15,523 nt of DNA, from the NCBI GenBank assembly GCA_030631725.1, contig DAOVKO010000021.1:1-15523 (forward strand), in the 5' to 3' direction. How positions within the stretch are numbered: the first letter of the stretch is position 1; each line of letters begins with the position of its first letter. This DNA comes from Actinomycetes bacterium. GTDB lineage: Bacteria; Planctomycetota; Phycisphaerae; JAACET01. The position numbers and the translations under genes were made by a program. Shown here piece after piece: positions 1-6,496 of the stretch. Below the pieces are notes generated by a model. The model was not told where the DNA came from, made no database searches, and saw only the letters and a program-made list of their open reading frames with translations.

Positions 1-201
1 CAGGAACAGAGCAGCCATGACTACGGTGATAACCGTAAAGACGTCGCCGGTTTTGGCTCCGAAGGCACTGGAACCGCCGGGACCGCCAAAAGCTCCGACC
101 AAACCTCCACCTCTGCCACGCTGGACGAGGATCACTAAAATCAGGACAACGGCAATGATCAGGAAGAATATCGACAGAATGGCATAAAGTGTTGGGGTCA
201 T
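1..201 (-). CDS. secG: SecG, Sec translocase subunit (3' end cut off)
   Basis: The first 67 codons of a small membrane protein, running off the left edge of the window. SecG is the accessory subunit of the SecYEG protein-conducting channel in the inner membrane. The start ATG at 199-201 is preceded by a GAGAAG ribosome site about 5 nt upstream. Residues 5-25 form a hydrophobic helix (YAILSIFFLIIAVVLILVIL), followed by the family's typical QRGRGGGL turn and a Gly-rich cytoplasmic stretch (GAFGGPGGSSAFGAKTGD). A second helix begins at about residue 56 (VFTVITVVMAALFL). The QRG-rich segment followed by a Gly/Ser/Phe loop and TG-D is the classic SecG pattern. It is the last visible gene of the pheA-tpiA-secG run, 32 bp after tpiA. 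Any C-terminal extension lies outside the window. Confidence 0.9.
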   Translation of the reverse strand, partial: MTPTLYAILSIFFLIIAVVLILVILVQRGRGGGLVGAFGGPGGSSAFGAKTGDVFTVITVVMAALFL

Positions 202-233
202 AATTCTTCTCGCGTGGAGATTCAGTTGCTCGT

Positions 234-1031
234 TTAGACGTCGGTGCCGGATGTCTGCGAAGGGTTCTGCAGGCCGGCTTTTATAATCTCCAGAAAATCA
301 TCTGCCTTCAAGCTGGCCCCGCCGACCAGGGCCCCGTCCACATCGGGCTGGGCTAAGAGCTCGGCGGCATTGGAGGGTTTGACGGAGCCGCCGTATTGAA
401 TACGAATTCCGTTGGCGGCGGCTGAGTCGAACAGTTCGGCCAGGCGGGTGCGGACAAAGGCATGGGCCTGCTGGGCCTGGTCGGTGGTGGCGGTTTGGCC
501 AGTGCCGATGGCCCAAACGGGCTCGTAAGCTATAGTTATCTTTTCGGCTGAACCGGCCGGCAGGTTTGCCAGTCCGCCGGTAAGCTGGGCATCCAGGACG
601 GACTCGGTCTGAGCCCGTTTTCGCTGGTCGAGGGTCTCACCGATGCACAAGATGACTTTCAAGCCGGCTGCCAGGGAGGCCAGGAGCTTGCGGTTGATAA
701 GAGCATCGTCCTCGTGGGGCTCGATGGTGTGGCGGGTTTCGGAGTGTCCGATGATTACATAGTCACAGCCGATGTCCAGGAGCATGGCCGGGGATATCTG
801 GCCGGTAAAGGCCCCGTTCGATTCGCAGTAGACATTCTGAGCGCCGAGGCGAATTGCCGAGCCGTCCAGAGCCGTGTGAACTACAGAAAGATAAACGGAA
901 GGCGGGCAGACGGCAACTTCCACGGGGCAATCAGAGCGAACACCGGTAGCGAGCTCACTTGCCAGGGCGGTGCACTGGGCAGCGGAGAGATTCATCTTCC
1001 AGTTTCCGGCGACAAACAGTCTACGATCCAT
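234..1031 (-). CDS. tpiA: Triosephosphate isomerase
   Basis: Interconverts dihydroxyacetone phosphate and glyceraldehyde 3-phosphate in cytosolic glycolysis and gluconeogenesis. With the ATG at 1029-1031 the protein is 265 residues, the usual size for a TIM barrel. Visible active-site signatures are NWKMN (Lys12), the catalytic His96 in IIGHSETR, and the catalytic Glu170 in AYEPVWAIGTG (start of flexible loop 6). The phosphate-binding YGGSVKPSN and GALVGGASL motifs are also present. A TTG one codon upstream is possible, but the ATG sits 7 nt after a GGAA site and is preferred. The segment after His96 reads SETRHTIEPHEDDALIN, which appears about two residues longer than the common SERRxxxGExDELIN form; activity is still expected. 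It lies 29 bp after pheA and 32 bp before secG, so the three are probably co-transcribed. Confidence 0.95.
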   Translation of the reverse strand: MDRRLFVAGNWKMNLSAAQCTALASELATGVRSDCPVEVAVCPPSVYLSVVHTALDGSAIRLGAQNVYCESNGAFTGQISPAMLLDIGCDYVIIGHSETRHTIEPHEDDALINRKLLASLAAGLKVILCIGETLDQRKRAQTESVLDAQLTGGLANLPAGSAEKITIAYEPVWAIGTGQTATTDQAQQAHAFVRTRLAELFDSAAANGIRIQYGGSVKPSNAAELLAQPDVDGALVGGASLKADDFLEIIKAGLQNPSQTSGTDV

Positions 1032-1060
1032 CAAGCTTTTCCAAGGTAGCAGATTAGTCC

Positions 1061-2131
1061 TTACAGCACGTCCAGGGCCTGGGGATAGGAACCGAGCACC
1101 ACCAACTGGGTTGCGTGCTGGCGGGCGGCGTCCAAGGCGGCTTTCATGGCCGACTCGTCGACGTGGCCCTGGGCATCGATGAAAAAGTTGTACTCCCAGT
1201 TCTGCTTCTTATTGGGGCGGGAGTCGATGTAAGTAAGGTTGATGCTGTTCTGTCGAAAGGCGTCAAGCATAGAGACCAGGGCCCCGGGTTTATGAGCGGT
1301 GGTTACTAACATGGAAGTTTTGTCATTGCCTGTAGGTTTGGCCGGGGTCTGGGAGATTACCAAGAAACGGGTTTCGTTGTTGGGATAATCCTCGATATTC
1401 TCGCAGAGGATGTTCAAGTCGTGGAGTTCGGCGGCCATGATTGAGGCAATGGCGGCACAGTTTTCTTCCTTGGCGGCGAGTTCTGCGGCCTTGGCGGAAG
1501 AGGCTACGGGGATTATATCGACGCGTTCAAAGGTTCCGCTGAGCCAATTGCGGCACTGAGCGAAGACCTCCGGCCGAGAATAAACCTTTTTGACGTTCTC
1601 CAGGGGACACTTGGCCAGGAGGTTGTGATGAATGGCCAAGCGAATCTCGGCACAGATCTGTACGGGCATTTCCAGGAAGGCATCGAGGGTGTCGATTACA
1701 CCGCCGCCGATGGAATTTTCAATAGGCACTACGCCGACTTCAATGTGCCTTCGAGCTACGTGGTCAAAGACTGAACGGATGTCGGGCAAGGTCAGATACT
1801 CAGCCGAGGCCCCGAACTTACTGCTGGCGGCCACGTGAGAGAAGGAGCCTTCCGGCCCCAGACAGCCCACCCGAAGGCGGCGCTCGAGGGCGAAAGAGCC
1901 GCTCATCAGCTCCCGGTAGATGGCTACCAGACAACGGTTGGGCAGCGGTCCTTCGTTGAGCTGCTGGACGCGCTCAAGGATTTTGTGCTCGCGGTCGGGG
2001 GCATAAACCGGTGCATTCTGAGCGTTTTTGACTTGGCCGACCTGGACGACGACATTGGCCCGATCGTTGAGCAGCTTGACGATCTGCTTGTCAAGGCTGT
2101 CAATCTGTGCTCTAAGTTTTTCCAAATCCAT
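1061..2131 (-). CDS. pheA: Bifunctional chorismate mutase/prephenate dehydratase (P-protein)
   Basis: Converts chorismate to prephenate and then to phenylpyruvate, the committed branch of phenylalanine synthesis. The 356 residues fall into three parts. An AroQ-type chorismate mutase helix bundle covers about 1-88 (LRAQIDSLDKQIVKLLNDR, then APDREHKILERV). The prephenate dehydratase covers about 87-262 (LGPEGSFSH near 91, VPIENSIGG near 135, and the essential TRF at 254-256). A regulatory ACT domain covers about 272-350, with GALV at 283-286 and DSRP at 303-306, the equivalents of the GAL and ESRP motifs that bind phenylalanine, so feedback inhibition by phenylalanine is likely. The start ATG at 2129-2131 has only a modest ribosome site (AAGG about 10 nt upstream). 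It is the first gene of the operon with tpiA and secG. Confidence 0.95.
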   Translation of the reverse strand: MDLEKLRAQIDSLDKQIVKLLNDRANVVVQVGQVKNAQNAPVYAPDREHKILERVQQLNEGPLPNRCLVAIYRELMSGSFALERRLRVGCLGPEGSFSHVAASSKFGASAEYLTLPDIRSVFDHVARRHIEVGVVPIENSIGGGVIDTLDAFLEMPVQICAEIRLAIHHNLLAKCPLENVKKVYSRPEVFAQCRNWLSGTFERVDIIPVASSAKAAELAAKEENCAAIASIMAAELHDLNILCENIEDYPNNETRFLVISQTPAKPTGNDKTSMLVTTAHKPGALVSMLDAFRQNSINLTYIDSRPNKKQNWEYNFFIDAQGHVDESAMKAALDAARQHATQLVVLGSYPQALDVL

Positions 2132-2198
2132 AGGTTAGGAACCTTGATCCCCACAGAACTCCGCGCGCGTGGGCCGGCTGATTCTTCCAGAAGGGGGC

Positions 2199-2227
2199 AC
2201 AATAGCCGCTATCGGTGGAAAAATCAA
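2199..2227 (-). promoter_or_regulatory. Candidate sigma70 promoter for pheA-tpiA-secG
   Basis: On the minus strand TTGATT (2222-2227) is followed after exactly 17 bp by TATTGT (2199-2204), about 67 nt ahead of the pheA start codon. Each hexamer matches four of six consensus positions. The region lies between the end of the protease gene and pheA, where a promoter is needed if the hairpin at 2262-2294 stops upstream transcription. Read by eye only. Confidence 0.4.
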
Positions 2228-2261
2228 CCGCAAAAACGAGCAGGGCCAAACTCAAGGAGAC

Positions 2262-2294
2262 GGGCGAGGTCGGCCAATGGCCACAACCTCGCCC
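2262..2294 (-). terminator. Hairpin after the HtrA protease gene, probable terminator
   Basis: A perfect 9-bp inverted repeat (GGGCGAGGT at 2262-2270, ACCTCGCCC at 2286-2294) with a smaller GGCC-AAT-GGCC stem inside the loop. It lies 32 nt beyond the protease stop codon on the minus strand. The sequence after it on that strand (GTCTCCTTGAGTTT) is only mildly T-rich, so termination may be weak or factor-assisted. Confidence 0.5.
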
Positions 2295-2326
2295 TTATCA
2301 AAGGAGCAAACCACTAAGCGGCGGTA

Positions 2327-3922
2327 CTACTTCTGCGGCGAACGGAAATACAAGACCTTTTCTACAGACTTACTAACTGCTTTGACGAATATGCCCTCGG
2401 CCAGGGACAGGTCGCTAAGCACATCATTGAAATCTTCAATAGTGCGGACCCTCTGCTGCTGGAGCTTGGTGATAACGTCATTTGGCTTGAGGCCCAACTG
2501 GTCAGCCAATCCGCCGCGCCGGACCTTCTCGACGAGCAGGCCTTGGGTATCGGCGGGCAGGCCGATTTGCTTGGCCTTTTCGGCGGTTAACTCGCTGATC
2601 TGCAGGCCCATCTTCTCGATGGTGGCCGGGACGGCTTTGGGTCTGGTCAGGGCTAGGACTTTCTGGTCGGAGGGTTGTTCGCCGAGTTCCACGGGGAGTT
2701 CAATAACCTCTTTGTTGCGCAAGATGGCCAGAGTAACTTCGGTGCCTGGAGGATGGCTGGCGACGATTCGCTGCAAGGTGGCGGAATCGGTGATGGTTTG
2801 TCCATCGACCGCCAAGATAACATCGCCGGCCTCTAAACCGGCTTTGTGGGCTGGCAGTCCGAAAGGCAGCATGGTAACCATCACCCCAGGGCGGTGCTCG
2901 ATACCGAGACTCTTAGTTAGGGCGTAATCAAGCTCGGCCAAGTCGGCCATATAAACGCCCAAAAAGCCTCGTTTGAGAGGCTGACCGGAGATAATGTGCT
3001 CCATAACCTTCTTGGCGTGATCGATGGGCACGGCGAAGACCACACCGGCATAGCTGCGTGCCAGGGCCCCTTGCGGCCTGATAGCACGGTTGATTCCGAT
3101 GACTTCGCCGTGGACATTGACCAGCGGTCCGCCACTGTTGCCGGGGTTGACTGCGGCGTCGGTTTGGATGGCCACGGCGTCGGAAACGCGGCGATCGATC
3201 AGGCTGCCTATGCTTCTGCCTTTGGCAGAGATGATGCCTTGAGTAACAGTCTGTTCCAGGCCCCAGGGACTGCCAACGGCCAGGACGATATCTCCGGGCT
3301 GAGCCTGGGCGGAGCTTCCGAGCCTGGCCTGCTGAAGGTCGGGGGCGTCTATTTGGACGATGGTCAAATCGGCGCGAGCGTCGTGGCCAAGTTCCTTACC
3401 GGCATAGCGGTAGCCGTTGTGGAGCTTGACCTGTATCTCGTCGGCGCCTTCGATGACGTGATAGTTGGTCAGGATGTAGCCCTTCCGGGCATCGACGATG
3501 ACACCTGAGCCCAATCCCCTGGTCGGTTGGCGTGGCCGTATCTTCTTGGGCACCACGCGGCGGTCAAAAAAGTCGAAGTCGGGTCCGAAGAACTCCCGCA
3601 GCCTGCGGCGAAATTCGTCGTACTCCTGCGGCGAACGGCGTTGGGCGGGCGGACCAGGAGCACCAAACTCAAAATCCTCAGTGGGCGGACGTGGGGGATA
3701 CGTCTTGACCCGAATGCTGACCACTGAAGGTCTAACGGTCTTAGCCACGGCCCTGAAGGCTGCGGAGAGGGTGTTTATACTCTCCAGTTGCTCGGCAGTG
3801 ACCTGTAAGGGCGGCTCTTGGGCGGCATAAGCCGGGCTGGGGCCGGGCAATGGGCCGCTCAGCGAGAGCCCAAGGGTCAAAAGAACTGCCAATATGAGCC
3901 GGTTTCTGGTGTTAGTCCGCAT
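2327..3922 (-). CDS. htrA: Periplasmic HtrA/DegP-type serine protease with two PDZ domains
   Basis: An envelope quality-control protease that degrades or chaperones misfolded exported proteins. The 531 residues begin with a signal peptide (positive NTRNR, hydrophobic core about 9-22, AYA cleavage site near residue 33), so the mature enzyme is exported. The chymotrypsin-like domain carries the full triad: His155 in LTNYHVIEG, Asp185 in ARADLTIV and Ser263 in NPGNSGGPLVN. PDZ1 spans about 317-411 (GFLGVYM to the GDVILAVDG core) and PDZ2 about 437-520 (GLLVEKVRRGG, LGLKPNDVI). A Phe-rich linker before the protease domain (LREFFGPDFDFFDR) resembles the LA loop/hinge region of DegP and DegQ relatives. 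A strong AAGGAG ribosome site precedes the ATG. It is transcribed divergently from the L,D-transpeptidase gene, so both envelope genes share one intergenic region. Confidence 0.95.
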   Translation of the reverse strand: MRTNTRNRLILAVLLTLGLSLSGPLPGPSPAYAAQEPPLQVTAEQLESINTLSAAFRAVAKTVRPSVVSIRVKTYPPRPPTEDFEFGAPGPPAQRRSPQEYDEFRRRLREFFGPDFDFFDRRVVPKKIRPRQPTRGLGSGVIVDARKGYILTNYHVIEGADEIQVKLHNGYRYAGKELGHDARADLTIVQIDAPDLQQARLGSSAQAQPGDIVLAVGSPWGLEQTVTQGIISAKGRSIGSLIDRRVSDAVAIQTDAAVNPGNSGGPLVNVHGEVIGINRAIRPQGALARSYAGVVFAVPIDHAKKVMEHIISGQPLKRGFLGVYMADLAELDYALTKSLGIEHRPGVMVTMLPFGLPAHKAGLEAGDVILAVDGQTITDSATLQRIVASHPPGTEVTLAILRNKEVIELPVELGEQPSDQKVLALTRPKAVPATIEKMGLQISELTAEKAKQIGLPADTQGLLVEKVRRGGLADQLGLKPNDVITKLQQQRVRTIEDFNDVLSDLSLAEGIFVKAVSKSVEKVLYFRSPQK

Positions 3923-4167
3923 AGTACAGGTCTCCTTGTGTGCGGAAGTCGGTTACCCTTCGGAGCTTAGACGTTAGCTCCATTATCCTTTTTACGGTTT
4001 TTCGGGGCGGTGGTTCAAGGTTTTTCCGGGATTATTATCGGGAAAAAGTGCCCAGGAAGATGAAAAGTAATCTTTTTGCTTGCCTGGCTGGGCAGGCATC
4101 TATATGCTGGTGTTTTCAGTTGGGGCATGGGTATGCATCATTGTCTCTAATACGAGGAGGTGGGATC
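3923..4167. other. Divergent intergenic region between the protease and L,D-transpeptidase genes
   Basis: 245 bp that must hold promoters for both directions. No clear -35/-10 pair stands out on either strand. Three inverted repeats are visible: GGAGCT/AGCTCC at 3962-3981 (8-bp spacer), TTTTTCC/GGAAAAA at 4021-4047 (13-bp spacer), and TGCCTG/CAGGCA at 4081-4098 (6-bp spacer). The first lies in the likely leader of the protease mRNA. The third overlaps a weak plus-strand TTGCCT-15 bp-TATATG pair. Any of these could be a regulatory site or an RNA stem. Confidence 0.4.
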
Positions 4168-5163
4168 GTGGCCAGAGTTTTGCGTCCGAATCGCGTAGGT
4201 CTAGCAGTCATAGCTGCAGCAGCAGTGGTGCTGCTGGTGGTGGTAATCCTTTGGGTTCGCGGTTGCGGAGAAGAGCCACAAGCACAACCACCGGAGATTC
4301 CAGAGAGGACCGTCGAGGCGCCGCCGGAGAGACAGCCGACACCGGCGCCGGCTCCTGAGCCGAAGCCTGTCGAGTCGAAGCCCATAGTAATAGAGAAGAC
4401 GAGCGTTTACCAACGCTGGTACGACGCGGGACGAGAGGCTTTCGACAGTGGTGATTATATAAATGCTCGCCATCAACTCAGCCAGGCCCTGAAGGGCTTA
4501 GAGAATCCCTCCAGACTCAACGCCAAGATACAATTGGCTACGATCGCCAATAAGTTGACCTTCACCCGGCAGATCTTTCCGGGCGATACGACGGCCGAGT
4601 CATACCACGTCAAGCAGGGCGAAACGCCGGCCGGCGTGGTGAAAGACTTCGCTATCACGGCTGAGCTGTTTATGAAAATAAACAACATCCCCGATGCGAA
4701 GTTGATGATAGCCGGTAAGAACTACAAAGTTATCAAGGGGCCCTTCAGTGTGGTCATTCATAAGAAGACCTTTGAGCTGGATGTGTTCCTGGGAGATTAC
4801 TTTATCAAGAGGTACCCCATAGGTCTGGGCCGCGATAACAGCACACCGGTGGGTGAGTTCCTGGCCGGCAGCAGGCTTGAAAAACCACCATGGACTGGTG
4901 AAGACCCAAAGACCGGCCGGCGGATTCTCGTGCGCCACGGCGACCCGGGTTATCCGCTGGGCGACCACTGGATCAGTCTTAGAGAGCTTCCCGAACACGG
5001 TGGCAAGGATGATACCACCTATGGGATTCACGGCACCAATGAGCCGGAAACCATCGGAGGCCAGGCTTCGCGGGGATGCATCCGGATGCTCAACAAGGAT
5101 ATGGCCGAACTGTTCGACCTGCTGGTCAGCGGCAAATCGCGGATTACCCTCCTGGACGACTAA
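4168..5163 (+). CDS. Membrane-anchored LysM and YkuD-type L,D-transpeptidase
   Basis: Predicted periplasmic enzyme that forms 3-3 peptidoglycan crosslinks or attaches proteins to peptidoglycan through a catalytic cysteine. The chosen GTG at 4168 lies 7 nt after a perfect GAGGAGG site (4154-4160); reading further upstream in frame to 3940 gives no family-like sequence. The 331 residues comprise a signal anchor (about 10-30, GLAVIAAAAVVLLVVVILWV) and a Pro/Glu-rich spacer (35-72). A helical segment with TPR-like spacing (80-130, YDAGREAFDSGDYINARHQL) leads to a LysM module (about 144-189, YHVKQGETPAGVV to IAGKNYKVI). The YkuD domain covers about 193-331. Its active site is complete: His288 in GIHGTN and SRGC at 301-304 with nucleophile Cys304. 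LysM should bind glycan strands. The gene ends at an intrinsic terminator. Confidence 0.92.
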   Translation: MARVLRPNRVGLAVIAAAAVVLLVVVILWVRGCGEEPQAQPPEIPERTVEAPPERQPTPAPAPEPKPVESKPIVIEKTSVYQRWYDAGREAFDSGDYINARHQLSQALKGLENPSRLNAKIQLATIANKLTFTRQIFPGDTTAESYHVKQGETPAGVVKDFAITAELFMKINNIPDAKLMIAGKNYKVIKGPFSVVIHKKTFELDVFLGDYFIKRYPIGLGRDNSTPVGEFLAGSRLEKPPWTGEDPKTGRRILVRHGDPGYPLGDHWISLRELPEHGGKDDTTYGIHGTNEPETIGGQASRGCIRMLNKDMAELFDLLVSGKSRITLLDD

Positions 5164-5208
5164 AACAGGGCGGCAAAGTTAGGCTCAGGCGCCAGTATTG
5201 GTCCTGCT

Positions 5209-5241
5209 AAAGGGATGCCATGGAGATGGCGTCCCTTTTCT
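5209..5241 (+). terminator. Intrinsic terminator of the L,D-transpeptidase gene
   Basis: A GC-rich stem GGGATGCCAT/ATGGCGTCCC (5212-5221 and 5226-5235, one G-U pair) with a GGAG loop, extended by A-T pairs at the base, and a TTTTCT run at 5236-5241. It is 46 nt after the stop codon. This is the clearest rho-independent terminator in the window. Confidence 0.88.
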
Positions 5242-5255
5242 GCTGGGCGGGCAGG

Positions 5256-5323
5256 ATTGCCGCAGGGCAGTTGGGGGTCTATAATCAATTCGATGAGCAA
5301 GAAGCAGGACAGAGAAAAGATTC
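5256..5323 (+). repeat. Left copy of the duplicated uvrC promoter and start region
   Basis: 68 bp that align without gaps to 6429-6496, with 48 identical positions counted by hand. The copy contains -35 TTGCCG (5257-5262), a 17-bp spacer, -10 TATAAT (5280-5285), 7 bp, and an ATG followed by nine codons that match the N-terminus of uvrC. The longest identical run is GTCTATAATC. Within the coding part, five of the seven differences fall at third codon positions, as expected for two copies that both evolved as coding sequence. Confidence 0.75.
5257..5285 (+). promoter_or_regulatory. Promoter-like -35/-10 ahead of the uvrC-start remnant
   Basis: TTGCCG and a perfect TATAAT separated by 17 bp, with the ATG at 5293 only 7 nt after the -10 box. 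The geometry is the same as at the functional uvrC. It would give a leaderless transcript of the short ORF if still active. Confidence 0.5.
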
Positions 5324-5358
5324 ACGGATTCTTTGCGGACTGTTATCGATTACAGTAG
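5293..5358 (+). pseudogene. Remnant of a uvrC-like N-terminus (21 codons)
   Basis: An open frame reading MSKKQDREKI followed by eleven unrelated residues and TAG at 5356-5358. The real uvrC begins MSKKQETDKI. After codon 10 there is no resemblance to the GIY-YIG domain. It probably represents the stub of a duplicated or displaced uvrC start; a functional 21-residue peptide is the less likely alternative. The last part (5339-5356) is a near-perfect palindrome, ACTGT-T-ATCGAT-T-ACAGT, with one mismatched pair. Confidence 0.5.
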
Positions 5359-5382
5359 ACCGTTGCGGTTTATAAGAGCCAG

Positions 5383-5772
5383 TCAAGAATCGCGAGATTG
5401 GCGTTTGAGTTCTTCAGCAATATCGGCTAGAGAAGCCTGAATTTGCTTCAGTGTTGTGTTTCTCAAAGCCACATGGGCCATTATGCTGCAAATGATCGCG
5501 CATATGCCAAGGACATAGCAACCGACAATAGCCAAACCCACTACGGGCCGGGCGGAATCTCCCTCAGAAACGTTGGTGACAATAGCTGTCACAGCCAACA
5601 AAATGACGATCATCAGCCAAAGAATTCTGCTGACAAGTTTGATCCTATTGGCACGTCTCAATTCTTTGGCGAGCATCTCTCGCGTCCGCTGTGCGCTTTG
5701 AACAGAGATTTTTTGGGGATCTAGTCCATTCTGTTTTAAAAGCTCATTTGCCAAGTTCTTATCGTTAGTCAT
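5383..5772 (-). CDS. Small two-helix membrane protein, possible anti-sigma partner
   Basis: 129 residues starting at the ATG at 5770-5772, which has a good GGAGGG ribosome site 6 nt upstream. The start codon overlaps the stop of the sigma-factor gene (ATGACTAA), so translation is probably coupled. The N-terminal 45 residues are polar and helical (NLANELLKQNGLDPQ, then QRTREMLAKELRRANR). Two membrane helices follow at about 46-66 and 76-100, and a C-terminal amphipathic helix at about 104-124 (LKQIQASLADIAEELKR) could form a coiled coil. No zinc-binding HxxxCxxC anti-sigma motif is present and I do not recognise a family. An anti-sigma or signal-relay role is inferred only from the coupling to the sigma factor and the membrane topology. 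A start 14 codons upstream is open but lacks a ribosome site advantage. Confidence 0.72.
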   Translation of the reverse strand: MTNDKNLANELLKQNGLDPQKISVQSAQRTREMLAKELRRANRIKLVSRILWLMIVILLAVTAIVTNVSEGDSARPVVGLAIVGCYVLGICAIICSIMAHVALRNTTLKQIQASLADIAEELKRQSRDS

Positions 5773-6325
5773 TGTGCGCCCTCCACATTTCTTTTTTAAG
5801 TGCCAGTTTGGCATAGTAAATCCGAGACCTGACGGTACCTACATGGCAAGTAAGTACGTGAGCAATATCCTCATATGTCATTTCCTCCAGGAATCTAAGC
5901 AAGAGCACCTCCCTATGTTTAAGAGACAACTTCTCTAGACAAGCATGCATTCGGACAGCATCGTCAGGTGAAAAATCCTCTTGCTCATCAGCCTGAACCG
6001 TGAACGGCATGTCGGGATCGTGATCAGATAACTGTGAAATCCTTTTGCTACGGCGGAGCGTATGGAAGGCCTTGTCTCGGGCGATGCGATAGAGCCAGAC
6101 AGGAAAAGCCCGGGGACTTCGCAGTTCCGAAAGCTTCCTGAAAACGTCGAGCCAAACATTTTGTAGGACATCGTCAACAGAACTGTCATGTCCCATGATT
6201 CTACGTAAAAAATATCGCAATGGAGCTTCATATAGGCGAACTATTTCCTCGAATGCTGCATCATCTTGGGTTTGGCACCTGAGAATAAGCGTCTGTTCAT
6301 ATAGACGAGCTTTGAGGTTCTTCAT
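5765..6325 (-). CDS. ECF-like RNA polymerase sigma factor (sigma70 family)
   Basis: 186 residues with the two-domain plan of an extracytoplasmic-function sigma factor. Region 2 spans about 23-95, with DDVLQNVWLDVFRKL (the RNA polymerase and -10 binding part) and FPVWLYRIARDKAFHTLRR. An acidic linker of about 97-123 follows. Region 4 spans about 125-180, with the helix-turn-helix LEEMTYEDIAHVLTCHVGTVRSRIYYAK that reads the -35 element. It would direct polymerase to a small regulon in response to an unknown signal. The start at 6323-6325 has no obvious ribosome site, so initiation may be weak or elsewhere nearby. It overlaps the downstream membrane-protein gene by 8 nt. The pair points leftward and is embedded between two plus-strand copies of the uvrC start region. 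Confidence 0.88.
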   Translation of the reverse strand: MKNLKARLYEQTLILRCQTQDDAAFEEIVRLYEAPLRYFLRRIMGHDSSVDDVLQNVWLDVFRKLSELRSPRAFPVWLYRIARDKAFHTLRRSKRISQLSDHDPDMPFTVQADEQEDFSPDDAVRMHACLEKLSLKHREVLLLRFLEEMTYEDIAHVLTCHVGTVRSRIYYAKLALKKEMWRAHND

Positions 6326-6428
6326 GTGGGCTCATTAAAAGGGTTGCGCCACGCTCCGGAAAGTTCAAATTTTTCTGGTTTTTTGAGCAACATTTCGGGG
6401 ATAGGCTGATTTTGTGCCACGAGATCGG
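6326..6428. other. Short divergent spacer upstream of the sigma factor gene
   Basis: AT-richer spacer between the sigma gene and the uvrC promoter. On the minus strand it contains TTTGAACTTTCC, which resembles the GAAC core of ECF -35 elements, but no matching -10 was found at the expected distance. Autoregulation is therefore possible but not shown. Confidence 0.25.
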
Positions 6429-6496
6429 ATTGCTGAGGGCTAAAAGGGAGTCTATAATCTAGCCAGTGAGTAAGAAACAGGAAACAGATAAAATTC
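6429..6496 (+). repeat. Right copy of the duplicated uvrC promoter and start region
   Basis: Partner of the segment at 5256-5323, separated from it by about 1.1 kb that holds the sigma-factor operon. This copy is the functional one, leading into the full uvrC reading frame. Confidence 0.75.
6430..6458 (+). promoter_or_regulatory. Sigma70 promoter of uvrC, probably giving a leaderless mRNA
   Basis: TTGCTG (6430-6435), a 17-bp spacer, then a perfect TATAAT (6453-6458). The GTG start codon at 6466 is only 7 nt beyond the -10 box, about where transcription should begin. The only Shine-Dalgarno-like sequence (GGGAG, 6446-6450) lies inside the spacer and would not be transcribed. A leaderless transcript follows if this promoter is used. 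Confidence 0.6.

Noticed and set aside
1835..2317. A 160-codon plus-strand frame across pheA's start
   Set aside because: It is antisense to the chorismate mutase domain and the pheA promoter, with no domain-like features.
3940..4167. A 76-codon N-terminal extension of the L,D-transpeptidase
   Set aside because: The GTG at 4168 has a perfect GAGGAGG site and begins a typical signal anchor. The upstream part has no family-like sequence and covers the divergent promoter region.
4600..5031. A 143-codon minus-strand frame in the L,D-transpeptidase gene
   Set aside because: It lies opposite the LysM and YkuD coding sequence, where the plus-strand frame is clearly the conserved one.
5256..6496. 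A transposon or integron carrying the sigma-factor pair
   Set aside because: No transposase, integrase, terminal inverted repeat or exact target duplication is visible. The flanking copies are diverged gene-start segments and not element ends.
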